Of a stretch of DNA of 6,283 nt, positions 1 to 5,861 are shown piece by piece. The position numbers and the translations under genes are program-made. Within the stretch, counting starts at the first letter, position 1; the number at the start of each line of letters is the position of its first letter. Origin of the DNA: an uncultured Bifidobacterium sp. (GTDB lineage: Bacteria > Actinomycetota > Actinomycetes > Actinomycetales > Bifidobacteriaceae); NCBI GenBank assembly GCA_937876495.1, contig CALEGL010000227.1:1-6283 (forward strand), read 5' to 3'. A model generated the notes under the pieces. The model searched no databases. It was not told the DNA's origin and worked only from the letters and a program-made list of their open reading frames with translations.

Positions 1-424
1 CGCGGTGCGCGCTGGGTTTTCCGCGGCGCAGATCCGATTCGTCGATGATGTCGTCATGAACGAGGGCAGCCGTCTGAAAGATCTCGATGGCGCATGCCAG
101 GTCGAGCATCGCTGCGGGCATGGCGTTGTCACGTCCCTGCCTGGTGGCATTGGATCCGGCCGTGCAGGCGTACGCCGTCATCGCCAGCCGCGCGCGCAGT
201 CTTTTGCCTCCCCGCGACGAGTCCAGCGCCTGCGCGGCCACCGCCTCGGCCACGCCTGCGTCCCTGCGGGATACGGGTCGCGGAACGCCGTCCTCGTCCG
301 TCGCGGAGGTCGGGGTCACTGTCGCTCCGGTCTTCGTCCCGAAGAAGGCGCCACCTCGCATGGAGTCCCGGATCAGGGCGACAGTGCGCCGTTCGATGGC
401 CCGGCGGTCGGGAATCGTGCTCAT
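1..424 (-). CDS. Polyprenyl diphosphate synthase, N-terminal part (cut by left window edge)
   Basis: Trans-isoprenyl diphosphate synthases condense isopentenyl diphosphate onto an allylic diphosphate to make prenyl chains, for example for menaquinone side chains. The 141 complete codons visible encode the N-terminal part. GGKRLRARL lies at residues 72-80 (the family's GGKRxRP substrate-binding motif, with Ala in place of Pro). The first aspartate-rich motif DDIID lies at 124-128 inside TAALVHDDIIDESDLRRGK. The second aspartate-rich motif would lie beyond the window. The residues 4 and 5 positions before DDIID are both Ala. Small residues there generally go with longer products than in FPP or GGPP synthases, so a longer-chain product is plausible but unproven. 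ATG at 424 is the only reasonable start, because an in-frame TAG lies nine codons upstream with no start between. GAGGAT sits about 15 nt upstream, so the ribosome site is weak or distant. The gene diverges from the DUF4192 gene. Family call is firm; chain length is not. Confidence 0.9.
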   Translation of the reverse strand, partial: MSTIPDRRAIERRTVALIRDSMRGGAFFGTKTGATVTPTSATDEDGVPRPVSRRDAGVAEAVAAQALDSSRGGKRLRARLAMTAYACTAGSNATRQGRDNAMPAAMLDLACAIEIFQTAALVHDDIIDESDLRRGKPSAHR

Positions 425-578
425 GGCTCCGAGGGTATCCTCACCGTCCTACCGGATGCATGACCCGCATCTGACCACAACGTCGGTCGGGAATCCGGGA
501 ATCGTCCTTCTTCCGGCAACGTCGTGGATGTCGCGGCGACGGTTCGCGAAGCAGGAACGAACGGGTGGAGGGGATCGG
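425..578. other. Divergent intergenic region between polyprenyl synthase and DUF4192 genes
   Basis: Both neighbouring genes should start transcription in or near these 154 nt. I see no convincing pair of -35 and -10 hexamers on either strand. An 8-bp palindrome, TTCGCGAA, lies at 543-550. An imperfect inverted repeat pairs CCACAACG (475-482) with CGTCGTGG (520-527), with one mismatch. The 12-mer CGGTCGGGAATC occurs at 484-495 and again at 405-416 inside the neighbouring gene. None of these is strong enough to name as an operator. Confidence 0.5.
567..571 (+). promoter_or_regulatory. Shine-Dalgarno sequence deciding the DUF4192 start
   Basis: GGAGG, within GGAGGGG, ends 7 nt before the ATG at 579. 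It is a perfect match to the 16S rRNA 3' end at good spacing. It favours 579 over earlier in-frame starts, which would run into the divergent gene, and over the later ATG at 819. Confidence 0.7.
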
Positions 579-1505
579 ATGCTGCTGGATGATGGCGGCC
601 ATGGCCGGGCTTGGCGGCTGCACGACGGGACGGGGGAGACGCACGCGGGCGGCGACGATTGCATCGGCTGCGATGAAACGGGTCGTGATGACGTGGACCG
701 TGATAAAGCGGACGGCGACGGATCAGGCAGCGGTGGAAGGGACGGCACCGCAGACGATGGCCGCACCGTTTCCGGATCTGATTCCTCCGTCATACGGTCC
801 GATTCAACGGATGATGTCATGACGGGCGATCCCTTCGCCGAGGCCGCGCTTCGGGAGACGATCCGGACGTTCAGAACCGACCGGCTGGAACGGGGACCTT
901 CCGTCGCCGACGCCGAGTGGGTTGAGGGCCCGTTGAACCGATGGCTGGATGCCCTCATCGACGACGGGTCCGTTCTCGGTCCCCGGGACGCGGCCGTCCT
1001 CGTCGTGATGATGGGCGAGACTCTGGCCGTGCGCGACGTGCTCATCGTCTCTCTGGTGTGCGGGAACGAGGATCGGCGGGCGCTGAAGGAGATGGCGGCG
1101 AATCCCCAGCATCCGGCCAACGTGCTGCGCATGACGGCGCTGCTGTCGCTGTTCTTCGATGATCCCACGAAAGCGCCCGATGCCGACCGATGCCGGCGTG
1201 GGATGGCGATGCTGGGGGACATGGCGTCCCGGGTCCCCATCGACCTGTCGATCCAGCCGAGGGCCGTCATCGCGTACTCGGAGTGGTGGATGGGGGATCC
1301 CCGCGCGGCCCGTGACGCCGAGCTCATCCGCAGGGACGATCCGGACTGCACCCTTGCCTCGATCGTCCTGGCCGCCGCGGCGCGCGGGATTCTTCCGGCA
1401 TGGCGTCGCGGAGCATCATCCGCCGGCGCCGCGGCATCCTCCGGCGGATCCGGTTCCTACGCGCCGGACGGGGATGGCCGATCCGACGATGACCGGAACA
1501 GATAG
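579..1505 (+). CDS. DUF4192-type protein of unknown function
   Basis: The reading frame gives 308 residues from the ATG at 579, which has a strong Shine-Dalgarno sequence. Residues 1-83 are a low-complexity Asp/Gly/Ser-rich stretch without recognisable structure. Residues 84-275 look like a folded alpha-helical domain. The segment at about 227-275 (PRAVIAYSEWWMGDPRAARD, then DDPDCTLASIVLAAAARGILPAW) resembles the C-terminal end of actinobacterial DUF4192 proteins, where an A..AW..G..A.A...L..DP...LA pattern recurs. The preceding RCRRGMAMLGDMASRVP also fits. The typical DUF4192 N-terminal block around a PYLLGFxPxDS motif is absent, so this is a short or divergent member. Residues 276-308 are a Ser/Gly/Asp-rich tail. 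No signal peptide or membrane segment is visible. It lies upstream of sigA in the same orientation but separated by 265 nt, with signs of its own terminator. Function is unknown. An alternative start is ATG 819, which would drop almost exactly the low-complexity part. Confidence 0.7.
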   Translation: MLLDDGGHGRAWRLHDGTGETHAGGDDCIGCDETGRDDVDRDKADGDGSGSGGRDGTADDGRTVSGSDSSVIRSDSTDDVMTGDPFAEAALRETIRTFRTDRLERGPSVADAEWVEGPLNRWLDALIDDGSVLGPRDAAVLVVMMGETLAVRDVLIVSLVCGNEDRRALKEMAANPQHPANVLRMTALLSLFFDDPTKAPDADRCRRGMAMLGDMASRVPIDLSIQPRAVIAYSEWWMGDPRAARDAELIRRDDPDCTLASIVLAAAARGILPAWRRGASSAGAAASSGGSGSYAPDGDGRSDDDRNR

Positions 1506-1523
1506 CGCGCGGATGCCCTGGTC

Positions 1524-1552
1524 ATGCGGATGAGTCCGGCACGCATCCGCGT
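1524..1552 (+). terminator. Candidate terminator hairpin after the DUF4192 gene
   Basis: GCGGATG (1526-1532) pairs with CATCCGC (1544-1550) around an 11-nt loop, extended by a U·G and an A-U pair. It begins 19 nt after the stop codon. A competing arm CGCGGATGC at 1508-1516 is a perfect 9-bp complement of GCATCCGCG at 1543-1551. No U-tract follows, so this would be the U-less type often proposed for high-GC actinobacteria. Function is inferred. Confidence 0.4.
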
Positions 1553-1605
1553 ATCCGGGGAAGGGACGGGGGTCCGGGTGTGGCTTCACCATGGGCGAAC
1601 GGAGG

Positions 1606-1650
1606 ACGAGGGGCGCACGGATGACAAGGGGCGCACGGATGACGAGGTGA
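1606..1650 (+). repeat. Short tandem repeat, 18-nt unit, two copies plus a partial third
   Basis: Copy 1 (1606-1623) is ACGAGGGGCGCACGGATG and copy 2 (1624-1641) is ACAAGGGGCGCACGGATG, with one difference. The third copy begins ACGAGGTGA at 1642 and then diverges. The array lies between the DUF4192 gene and the sigA promoter, in DNA with no convincing coding potential. Confidence 0.85.
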
Positions 1651-1654
1651 GGCC

Positions 1655-1680
1655 CCGGGGACGGGAATAATCGTCCCCGG
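1655..1680 (+). promoter_or_regulatory. Perfect 9-bp inverted repeat just upstream of the sigA promoter
   Basis: CCGGGGACG (1655-1663) and CGTCCCCGG (1672-1680) flank an AT-rich 8-nt spacer, GGAATAAT. The right arm ends 7 nt before the proposed -35 hexamer. It could be a terminator stem protecting sigA from read-through or a protein-binding operator. No T-tract follows. The repeat is certain; its role is inferred. Confidence 0.5.
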
Positions 1681-1687
1681 CTCATGG

Positions 1688-1715
1688 TTGACTCCAATGG
1701 TTGTCTTTGTAGCCT
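1688..1715 (+). promoter_or_regulatory. Probable sigma-70 type promoter of sigA
   Basis: TTGACT (1688-1693) matches the -35 consensus at five of six bases. After a 16-nt spacer comes TAGCCT (1710-1715), which keeps the three most conserved -10 bases (T1, A2, T6). The stretch is distinctly more AT-rich than its surroundings. Transcription would begin near 1722, leaving a leader of about 50 nt before the TTG start. If right, sigA is transcribed by RNA polymerase carrying its own product. Confidence 0.55.
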
Positions 1716-1756
1716 GTCCCCGAGTGCGCCTACGCCGCCGGCGGCAGGCGAACCAT

Positions 1757-1763
1757 GGGAGGA
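1757..1763 (+). promoter_or_regulatory. Shine-Dalgarno sequence deciding the sigA start
   Basis: GGGAGGA ends 7 nt before the in-frame TTG at 1771. The upstream in-frame ATG at 1684 has no comparable site and would overlap the proposed promoter. Confidence 0.8.
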
Positions 1764-1770
1764 ATCAGCT

Positions 1771-3387
1771 TTGGTCACCAAGGATACGGCGCCGGAACCC
1801 ATAAAGGTCGAGGACGGCGACGCGGTTCCCCATTCGTCGAGTACGCGCACGGCGAAGCGATCCTCGTCACGCAGACGTTCGACGTCCACGGGGACGCGCA
1901 CGGCGTCCGCGGCGGGCTCCGCCGAACATGCCAGGGGCAAGGGGTCGTCAAGGCGTTCCTCTCCGGAGGGAGCAGCCAAGGCGAAGCCGACAGGGGATGT
2001 GCGGGGGAAGGCCACGGAATCCCCGACGACGGACGCAGGAACCTCCGGGTCGTCCCGTCGTGGGTCCGCATCCGCGAAGCGGCACACGTCGAAGGCCTCG
2101 AATGCGAAGCGGAGTTCCGGCGTCCTCGAGGAGACCGTCGGGAAGGACGTCGACGTCGAGGATGACATGGACGCGACGGAGGAGTCCGTTGACGAGGAGC
2201 TTGACGACGATTCGGATATCGTCGCTTCGGAGGACTCCGATGACTCCGAGGACTCCGATGACTCCGATGACTCCGAAGCCGAGGATGACGATGAGGCGAC
2301 CGAGGACGCGGGCGACTCCGACGATTCGGAGGTTTCCGCCGACAACGTCACTGAGGCGGGCGACTCCGACGGGAGCGATTCCCGCCATCCCCAGAGCGCC
2401 TTCACCATGCGTGACGACGATCCGGAACCGACGACCCGCACGCGGTCGCGTCGTCGCGTCGTCTCGGTCGGGGCCACGGCCGACCCCGTCAAGGACTATC
2501 TCAAGCAGATAGGCCGCGTCAGCCTTCTCAACGCCGAGCAGGAGGTGGATCTTTCGGAGCGCATCGAGGCCGGGCTGTACGCCCAGCATCTTCTCGACAC
2601 GACGAAGGAGCCGTTGAGCTTCTCCCGCAGGCGCGAGCTCGAATGGGCTGCCGCAGACGGCAGGAAGGCCAAGGACCACCTGCTGGAGGCCAACCTCCGT
2701 CTCGTCGTGTCCCTCGCCAAGCGCTACACGGGGCGGGGCATGCTGTTCCTCGACCTCATCCAGGAGGGCAACCTCGGACTCATCCGCGCAGTCGAAAAGT
2801 TCGACTGGAAGAAGGGCTTCAAGTTCTCCACCTATGCCACCTGGTGGATCAGACAGGCCATCACCCGCGCCATGGCCGACCAGGCGCGCACCATCCGCGT
2901 GCCGGTCCACATGGTGGAGGTCATCAACAAGCTCTCCCGCGTCCAGCGGCAGATGCTTCAGGACCTGGGCCGCGAGCCCACGCCCGACGAGATCGCCCGC
3001 GAGCTCGACATGCCTGTCGAGAAGGTCCAGGAGGTGCAGAAGTACGGCCGCGAGCCCATCTCCCTGCACACCCCGCTCGGCGAGGACGGCGACTCCGAGT
3101 TCGGCGACCTCATCGAGGACACCGACGCCATCGCCCCGTCCGACGCCGTGGCCTTCTCGCTGCTCCAGGAGCAGTTCCGCCAGGTGCTGGAGACCCTGTC
3201 ACCTCGCGAGGCGGGCGTCATCAAGATGCGCTATGGCCTCGAGGACGGCCAGCCCAAGACACTGGACGACATCGGCCGCGTGTACGGCGTCACGCGCGAA
3301 AGGATCCGGCAGATCGAATCCAAGACGATGTCTAAGCTTCGCCATCCCTCGCGCTCGCAGACGCTCCGGGACTTCCTCGACCAGTGA
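1771..3387 (+). CDS. sigA: RNA polymerase primary sigma factor SigA/RpoD
   Basis: This is the main sigma factor, which gives core RNA polymerase its promoter recognition and melting activity. From TTG 1771 it has 538 residues. Residues 1-237 are a disordered Lys/Arg/Ser then Asp/Glu/Ser-rich extension. Region 1.2 starts at about 238 ([16 protein letters not shown]). Region 2 runs from about 304 ([16 protein letters not shown]). The -10-recognition helix follows at about 355 ([18 protein letters not shown]). Region 3 lies at about 375-450. The region 4.2 helix-turn-helix starts near 495 and contains [20 protein letters not shown], ending in [10 protein letters not shown]. These are hallmarks of group 1 sigma factors. 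TTG is chosen because of its Shine-Dalgarno sequence and because the promoter covers the earlier ATG. The N-terminus is much more repetitive and variable in base composition than the core. It stands alone upstream of parE, 111 nt away, so co-transcription is possible. Identity is secure; the start is likely. Confidence 0.97.
   Translation: MVTKDTAPEPIKVEDGDAVPHSSSTRTAKRSSSRRRSTSTGTRTASAAGSAEHARGKGSSRRSSPEGAAKAKPTGDVRGKATESPTTDAGTSGSSRRGSASAKRHTSKASNAKRSSGVLEETVGKDVDVEDDMDATEESVDEELDDDSDIVASEDSDDSEDSDDSDDSEAEDDDEATEDAGDSDDSEVSADNVTEAGDSDGSDSRHPQSAFTMRDDDPEPTTRTRSRRRVVSVGATADPVKDYLKQIGRVSLLNAEQEVDLSERIEAGLYAQHLLDTTKEPLSFSRRRELEWAAADGRKAKDHLLEANLRLVVSLAKRYTGRGMLFLDLIQEGNLGLIRAVEKFDWKKGFKFSTYATWWIRQAITRAMADQARTIRVPVHMVEVINKLSRVQRQMLQDLGREPTPDEIARELDMPVEKVQEVQKYGREPISLHTPLGEDGDSEFGDLIEDTDAIAPSDAVAFSLLQEQFRQVLETLSPREAGVIKMRYGLEDGQPKTLDDIGRVYGVTRERIRQIESKTMSKLRHPSRSQTLRDFLDQ
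2230..2274 (+). repeat. 9-nt coding tandem repeat inside sigA, five copies
   Basis: Five consecutive units of GA(T/G)GACTCC encode an Asp-Asp-Ser or Glu-Asp-Ser repeat at SigA residues 154-168, inside a longer acidic stretch. Units differ only at the third base of the first codon. Because the unit is a multiple of three, slippage would change length without breaking the frame. Confidence 0.9.
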
Positions 3388-3407
3388 ATCCCGGCCGGTG
3401 AATCCGG

Positions 3408-3435
3408 CGGGCGGCGCCATGCATGGGTCCGCCCG
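3408..3435 (+). terminator. Candidate stem-loop after sigA
   Basis: CGGGCGG (3408-3414) pairs with CCGCCCG (3429-3435). The 14-nt loop contains the palindrome CCATGCATGG, which could add a small inner stem. It begins 20 nt after the sigA stop and lacks a U-tract. It may be a weak or U-less terminator, in which case parE would need its own promoter or read-through. Confidence 0.4.
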
Positions 3436-3448
3436 GAAGACATTCCCA

Positions 3449-3472
3449 CGTCCGACGCCGTGGCATCGGACG
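3449..3472 (+). promoter_or_regulatory. Inverted repeat in the parE leader
   Basis: CGTCCGA (3449-3455) and TCGGACG (3466-3472) are perfect 7-bp complements around a 10-nt spacer. The right arm ends 26 nt before the parE ATG. It could be an operator or an RNA hairpin in the leader. I see no clear promoter hexamers next to it. Confidence 0.35.
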
Positions 3473-3487
3473 GCTTCGGCATGAAAC

Positions 3488-3493
3488 GAGGGA
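3488..3493 (+). promoter_or_regulatory. Shine-Dalgarno sequence deciding the parE start
   Basis: GAGGGA ends 5 nt before ATG 3499. The earlier in-frame starts, GTG 3460 and ATG 3481, lack a comparable site, and the family's usual N-terminus (a few residues, then the DLSVLEGLDAVRKRPGMYIG block) fits 3499. Confidence 0.75.
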
Positions 3494-3498
3494 CATCC

Positions 3499-5742
3499 AT
3501 GGCTGAACACTACAGTGCGCGTGACCTCTCCGTGCTTGAGGGGCTTGACGCGGTGCGCAAGCGCCCCGGCATGTACATCGGCACCACCGACAGCCAGGGG
3601 CTGATGCACTGCCTGTGGGAGATCCTCGACAACTCGGTGGATGAGGCCCTGGCGGGTGCGTGCACGCGGATCGTCGTCACCCTGCACTCCGACGGATCCG
3701 TGGAGGTGGCCGACAACGGCCGCGGCATCCCCGTCGACGTCGAGCCGAAGACGGGGCTCACGGGCGTCGAGGTCGTCCTCACCAAGCTTCATGCGGGCGC
3801 CAAGTTCGGCAACTCCTCGTACACGGCGGCCGGAGGCCTGCACGGCGTCGGCTCGTCGGTCGTCAACGCGCTGAGTTCGCGTCTGGACGTCGAGGTGGAC
3901 CGAGGCGGCCGCACGCATCGCATGACCTTCCACCAGGGTCATCCGGGGACCTACGATGACGCCGACCCGTCGCATCCCTCGCCGGACTCGCCCTTCCATC
4001 GCACACGCAAGAACCGGCCCACGCCTCTGGAGGTCGTCGGCAGGGTGTCGGCGAAGACCACCGGCACGCGCATCCGCTACTGGGCCGATCCCGAGATCTT
4101 CAACGAGACGGCGCGGTTCAGCTATGATCAGCTCATCGCCCGCGTCCGCCAGACGACCTTCCTCGTGCCCGGCCTTACGATCGAGGTGGTGGACGAGTCC
4201 ATCCCCGAGACGGGCGACGAAGGCAGGGACGAGCTGCGCGAGGTCGATGCCGACTCCAGGGCCGTTCCCGATTCCGATGCTGCGTCCGAGGAGACCGGGG
4301 ACGTGGGATCGGCCCCCGCATCCGTCGTCACGTCCGACGGGAGCCGTCCGGCGCATAGGCGCGTGGAGGTGTTCCGCCATACGGGAGGCGTGAGGGATTT
4401 CGTCGACTTCCTCTCCCACGGCGAGCCCGTCAGCGACATCTGGCATATCAGCGGCGAGGACGACTACGAGGAGGAGACCCAGGCCGTCGAGGCCGACGGC
4501 GAGCTGAAGGCGGAGAAGGTCAGACGCACCTGCGGCGTGGACATCGCCCTGCGCTGGACCTCCGGCTATGACACCACCATCCGCAGCTTCGTCAACGTCG
4601 TCGAGACGCCCGGCGGCGGCATGCACGTCGACGGATTCCTCCAGGCGGTCGCCCGTCAGGTGCGCAAGGCCGTGGAGGACAACGCCCGGCGTCTCAAGGT
4701 CAATCTGAAGGACTCCTCGGTGCGCGTGGAGCGCGACGACATCCTCGCCGGACTCGTCGCCGTGGTCACCGTGCGCATCGCCGAGCCGCAGTTCCAGGGG
4801 CAGACCAAGGATGTGCTGGGCACCGCGCCCGTGCGGCCCATCGTCGCCCGCATTGTCGACCGGCAGTTCGGCGAGATGATCTCCGGTTCGAAACGCGGGT
4901 TCAAGGACCAGTCGGGACGGGTTCTCGAGAAGATCGTCGGCGAGATGCACGCGAGGATCCAGGCGCGGAGGACCAAGGAGGTCACGCGTCGCAAGAACGC
5001 CCTGGAATCCGCCTCCATGCCGGCCAAGCTGTCGGACTGCCAGCCCGGAAACGACGACATCGCCGAGCTGTTCATCGTCGAGGGCGACTCCGCGCTGGGC
5101 ACCGCCAAGGCCGCGAGGAACTCCCGCTTCCAGGCGCTGCTGCCCATCCGCGGCAAGATCCTCAACGTGCAGAAGGCGAGCGTCTCGCAGATGCTGGCGA
5201 ACAAGGAATGCGCGGCCATCATCCAGGTCGTGGGGGCCGGATCCGGCCCTGGATTCGACGTCGGGCAGGCGCGGTACCGCAAGGTCATCATGATGACGGA
5301 CGCCGACGTCGACGGCGCCCACATCCGCATCCTGCTGCTCACGCTGTTCTACCGGTACATGCGCGGGCTCATCGAGGACGGACGCGTGTACGCCGCCGTC
5401 CCGCCCCTGCATCGCATCGCCCTGAAGGGGCGTCGTCGCGGCGAGTACCTGTACACCTACTCCGACGACGAGCTCGCGGGGAAGCTCGCCGACCTGCGCC
5501 GCCGGCACATCGAGTATGACGACGACATCCAGCGGTACAAGGGACTGGGCGAGATGGACGCCGACCAGCTGGCCGACACCACCATGGACCCGCGCACGAG
5601 GATGCTGCGCCGCATCCGCATGGAGGACGCCGCGCAGGCCAGCGCCGTCTTCGACCTGCTCATGGGCGACGAGGTGCCTCCGCGCAAGCGGTTCATCGTC
5701 GACAATGCCGACGACTTCGACCGTTCGCATATCGACACCTGA
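3499..5742 (+). CDS. parE: Type IIA DNA topoisomerase subunit B, probably topoisomerase IV ParE
   Basis: This is the ATPase and TOPRIM subunit of a type IIA topoisomerase, which passes one duplex through another with an A-type partner carrying the catalytic tyrosine. It has 747 residues. GHKL ATPase motifs are E41 and N45 in WEILDNSVDEAL, D72-G76 in ADNGRGIP, and GLHGVG at 113-118. The transducer has the QTK loop at 435-437 (Lys437). The TOPRIM domain has the metal-binding EGDSA with Glu528 and DADVDG with Asp601, Asp603 and Asp605. The C-terminal YKGLGEMDADQL starts at 680. EGDSALGTAK, rather than the EGDSAGGSAK usual in GyrB, points to actinobacterial ParE. In bifidobacteria the true gyrB normally sits near the origin with dnaA and recF, which are absent here. 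An acidic low-complexity insertion occupies about residues 232-288 between the ATPase and transducer domains. Start ATG 3499 has a good ribosome site. The partner parC is not in the window. ParE rather than GyrB is likely but not certain. Confidence 0.92.
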   Translation: MAEHYSARDLSVLEGLDAVRKRPGMYIGTTDSQGLMHCLWEILDNSVDEALAGACTRIVVTLHSDGSVEVADNGRGIPVDVEPKTGLTGVEVVLTKLHAGAKFGNSSYTAAGGLHGVGSSVVNALSSRLDVEVDRGGRTHRMTFHQGHPGTYDDADPSHPSPDSPFHRTRKNRPTPLEVVGRVSAKTTGTRIRYWADPEIFNETARFSYDQLIARVRQTTFLVPGLTIEVVDESIPETGDEGRDELREVDADSRAVPDSDAASEETGDVGSAPASVVTSDGSRPAHRRVEVFRHTGGVRDFVDFLSHGEPVSDIWHISGEDDYEEETQAVEADGELKAEKVRRTCGVDIALRWTSGYDTTIRSFVNVVETPGGGMHVDGFLQAVARQVRKAVEDNARRLKVNLKDSSVRVERDDILAGLVAVVTVRIAEPQFQGQTKDVLGTAPVRPIVARIVDRQFGEMISGSKRGFKDQSGRVLEKIVGEMHARIQARRTKEVTRRKNALESASMPAKLSDCQPGNDDIAELFIVEGDSALGTAKAARNSRFQALLPIRGKILNVQKASVSQMLANKECAAIIQVVGAGSGPGFDVGQARYRKVIMMTDADVDGAHIRILLLTLFYRYMRGLIEDGRVYAAVPPLHRIALKGRRRGEYLYTYSDDELAGKLADLRRRHIEYDDDIQRYKGLGEMDADQLADTTMDPRTRMLRRIRMEDAAQASAVFDLLMGDEVPPRKRFIVDNADDFDRSHIDT

Positions 5743-5765
5743 GTCGACATCTGACCGATTCGACG

Positions 5766-5826
5766 CCGACGGGCCGCGGATACTGAACCCATGGGGAACC
5801 ATGGTCCGCAGTTCGCGGCCCGTCGG
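5766..5826. terminator. Long hairpin between convergent genes, likely bidirectional terminator
   Basis: CCGACGGGCCGCG (5766-5778) and CGCGGCCCGTCGG (5814-5826) form a perfect 13-bp stem. Inside it, ACTG (5782-5785) can pair with CAGT (5809-5812). CCATGG (5789-5794) pairs with CCATGG (5799-5804) around a GGAA tetraloop. It starts 24 nt after the parE stop and 36 nt past the stop of the opposite gene. Neither side has a U-tract, so it would be of the U-less type. Structure is read from sequence; function is inferred from position. Confidence 0.7.
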
Positions 5827-5861
5827 GGCATCGGCGGTTCGTCAGGGACGTCGTCGCACGG

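Noticed and set aside
440..480. Possible minus-strand promoter starting TTGTGG for the polyprenyl synthase
   Set aside because: No acceptable -10 hexamer occurs at 16-18 nt spacing, so it is not supported.
87..578. Upstream extension of the DUF4192 reading frame
   Set aside because: The frame stays open by chance. Positions 87-424 are antisense to the polyprenyl synthase, which has clear motifs, and the strong ribosome site supports the start at 579.
565..822. Small frame (GTG start, 85 codons) overlapping the ATG at 819 in an ATGA arrangement
   Set aside because: The overlap looks like translational coupling, but the product is Met/Thr/Ala-rich without family resemblance. The frame used by DUF4192 has a far better ribosome site at 579.
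449..1351. Open frame of 300 codons on the minus strand opposite DUF4192
   Set aside because: Ser/Arg/Pro-rich translation typical of a GC-rich shadow frame, with no recognisable motif. The plus-strand frame contains the DUF4192-like pattern.
1606..1650. CRISPR-like array
   Set aside because: The units are directly adjacent with no spacers, only two are complete, and no cas genes are in the window. It is a simple tandem repeat.
1416..2492. Serine-rich open frame on the minus strand that could look like a cell-wall Ser-repeat protein
   Set aside because: The SESSESSES pattern is the complement of the Asp-Ser repeat of SigA. The frame also spans the sigA promoter and the end of the DUF4192 gene.
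1948..3069. Open frame of 373 codons on the minus strand inside sigA
   Set aside because: It is a mirror of the conserved sigma regions 1.2 to 3 and has repetitive Val/Leu/Gly/Asp composition. It is a shadow of sigA.
3199..5802. Very long open frame of 867 codons on the minus strand, opposite parE
   Set aside because: It lies antisense to a gene with every conserved type IIA topoisomerase motif. Long antisense frames are expected in high-GC DNA, and the translation has no recognisable domain, being Val/Asp/Gly/His-rich.
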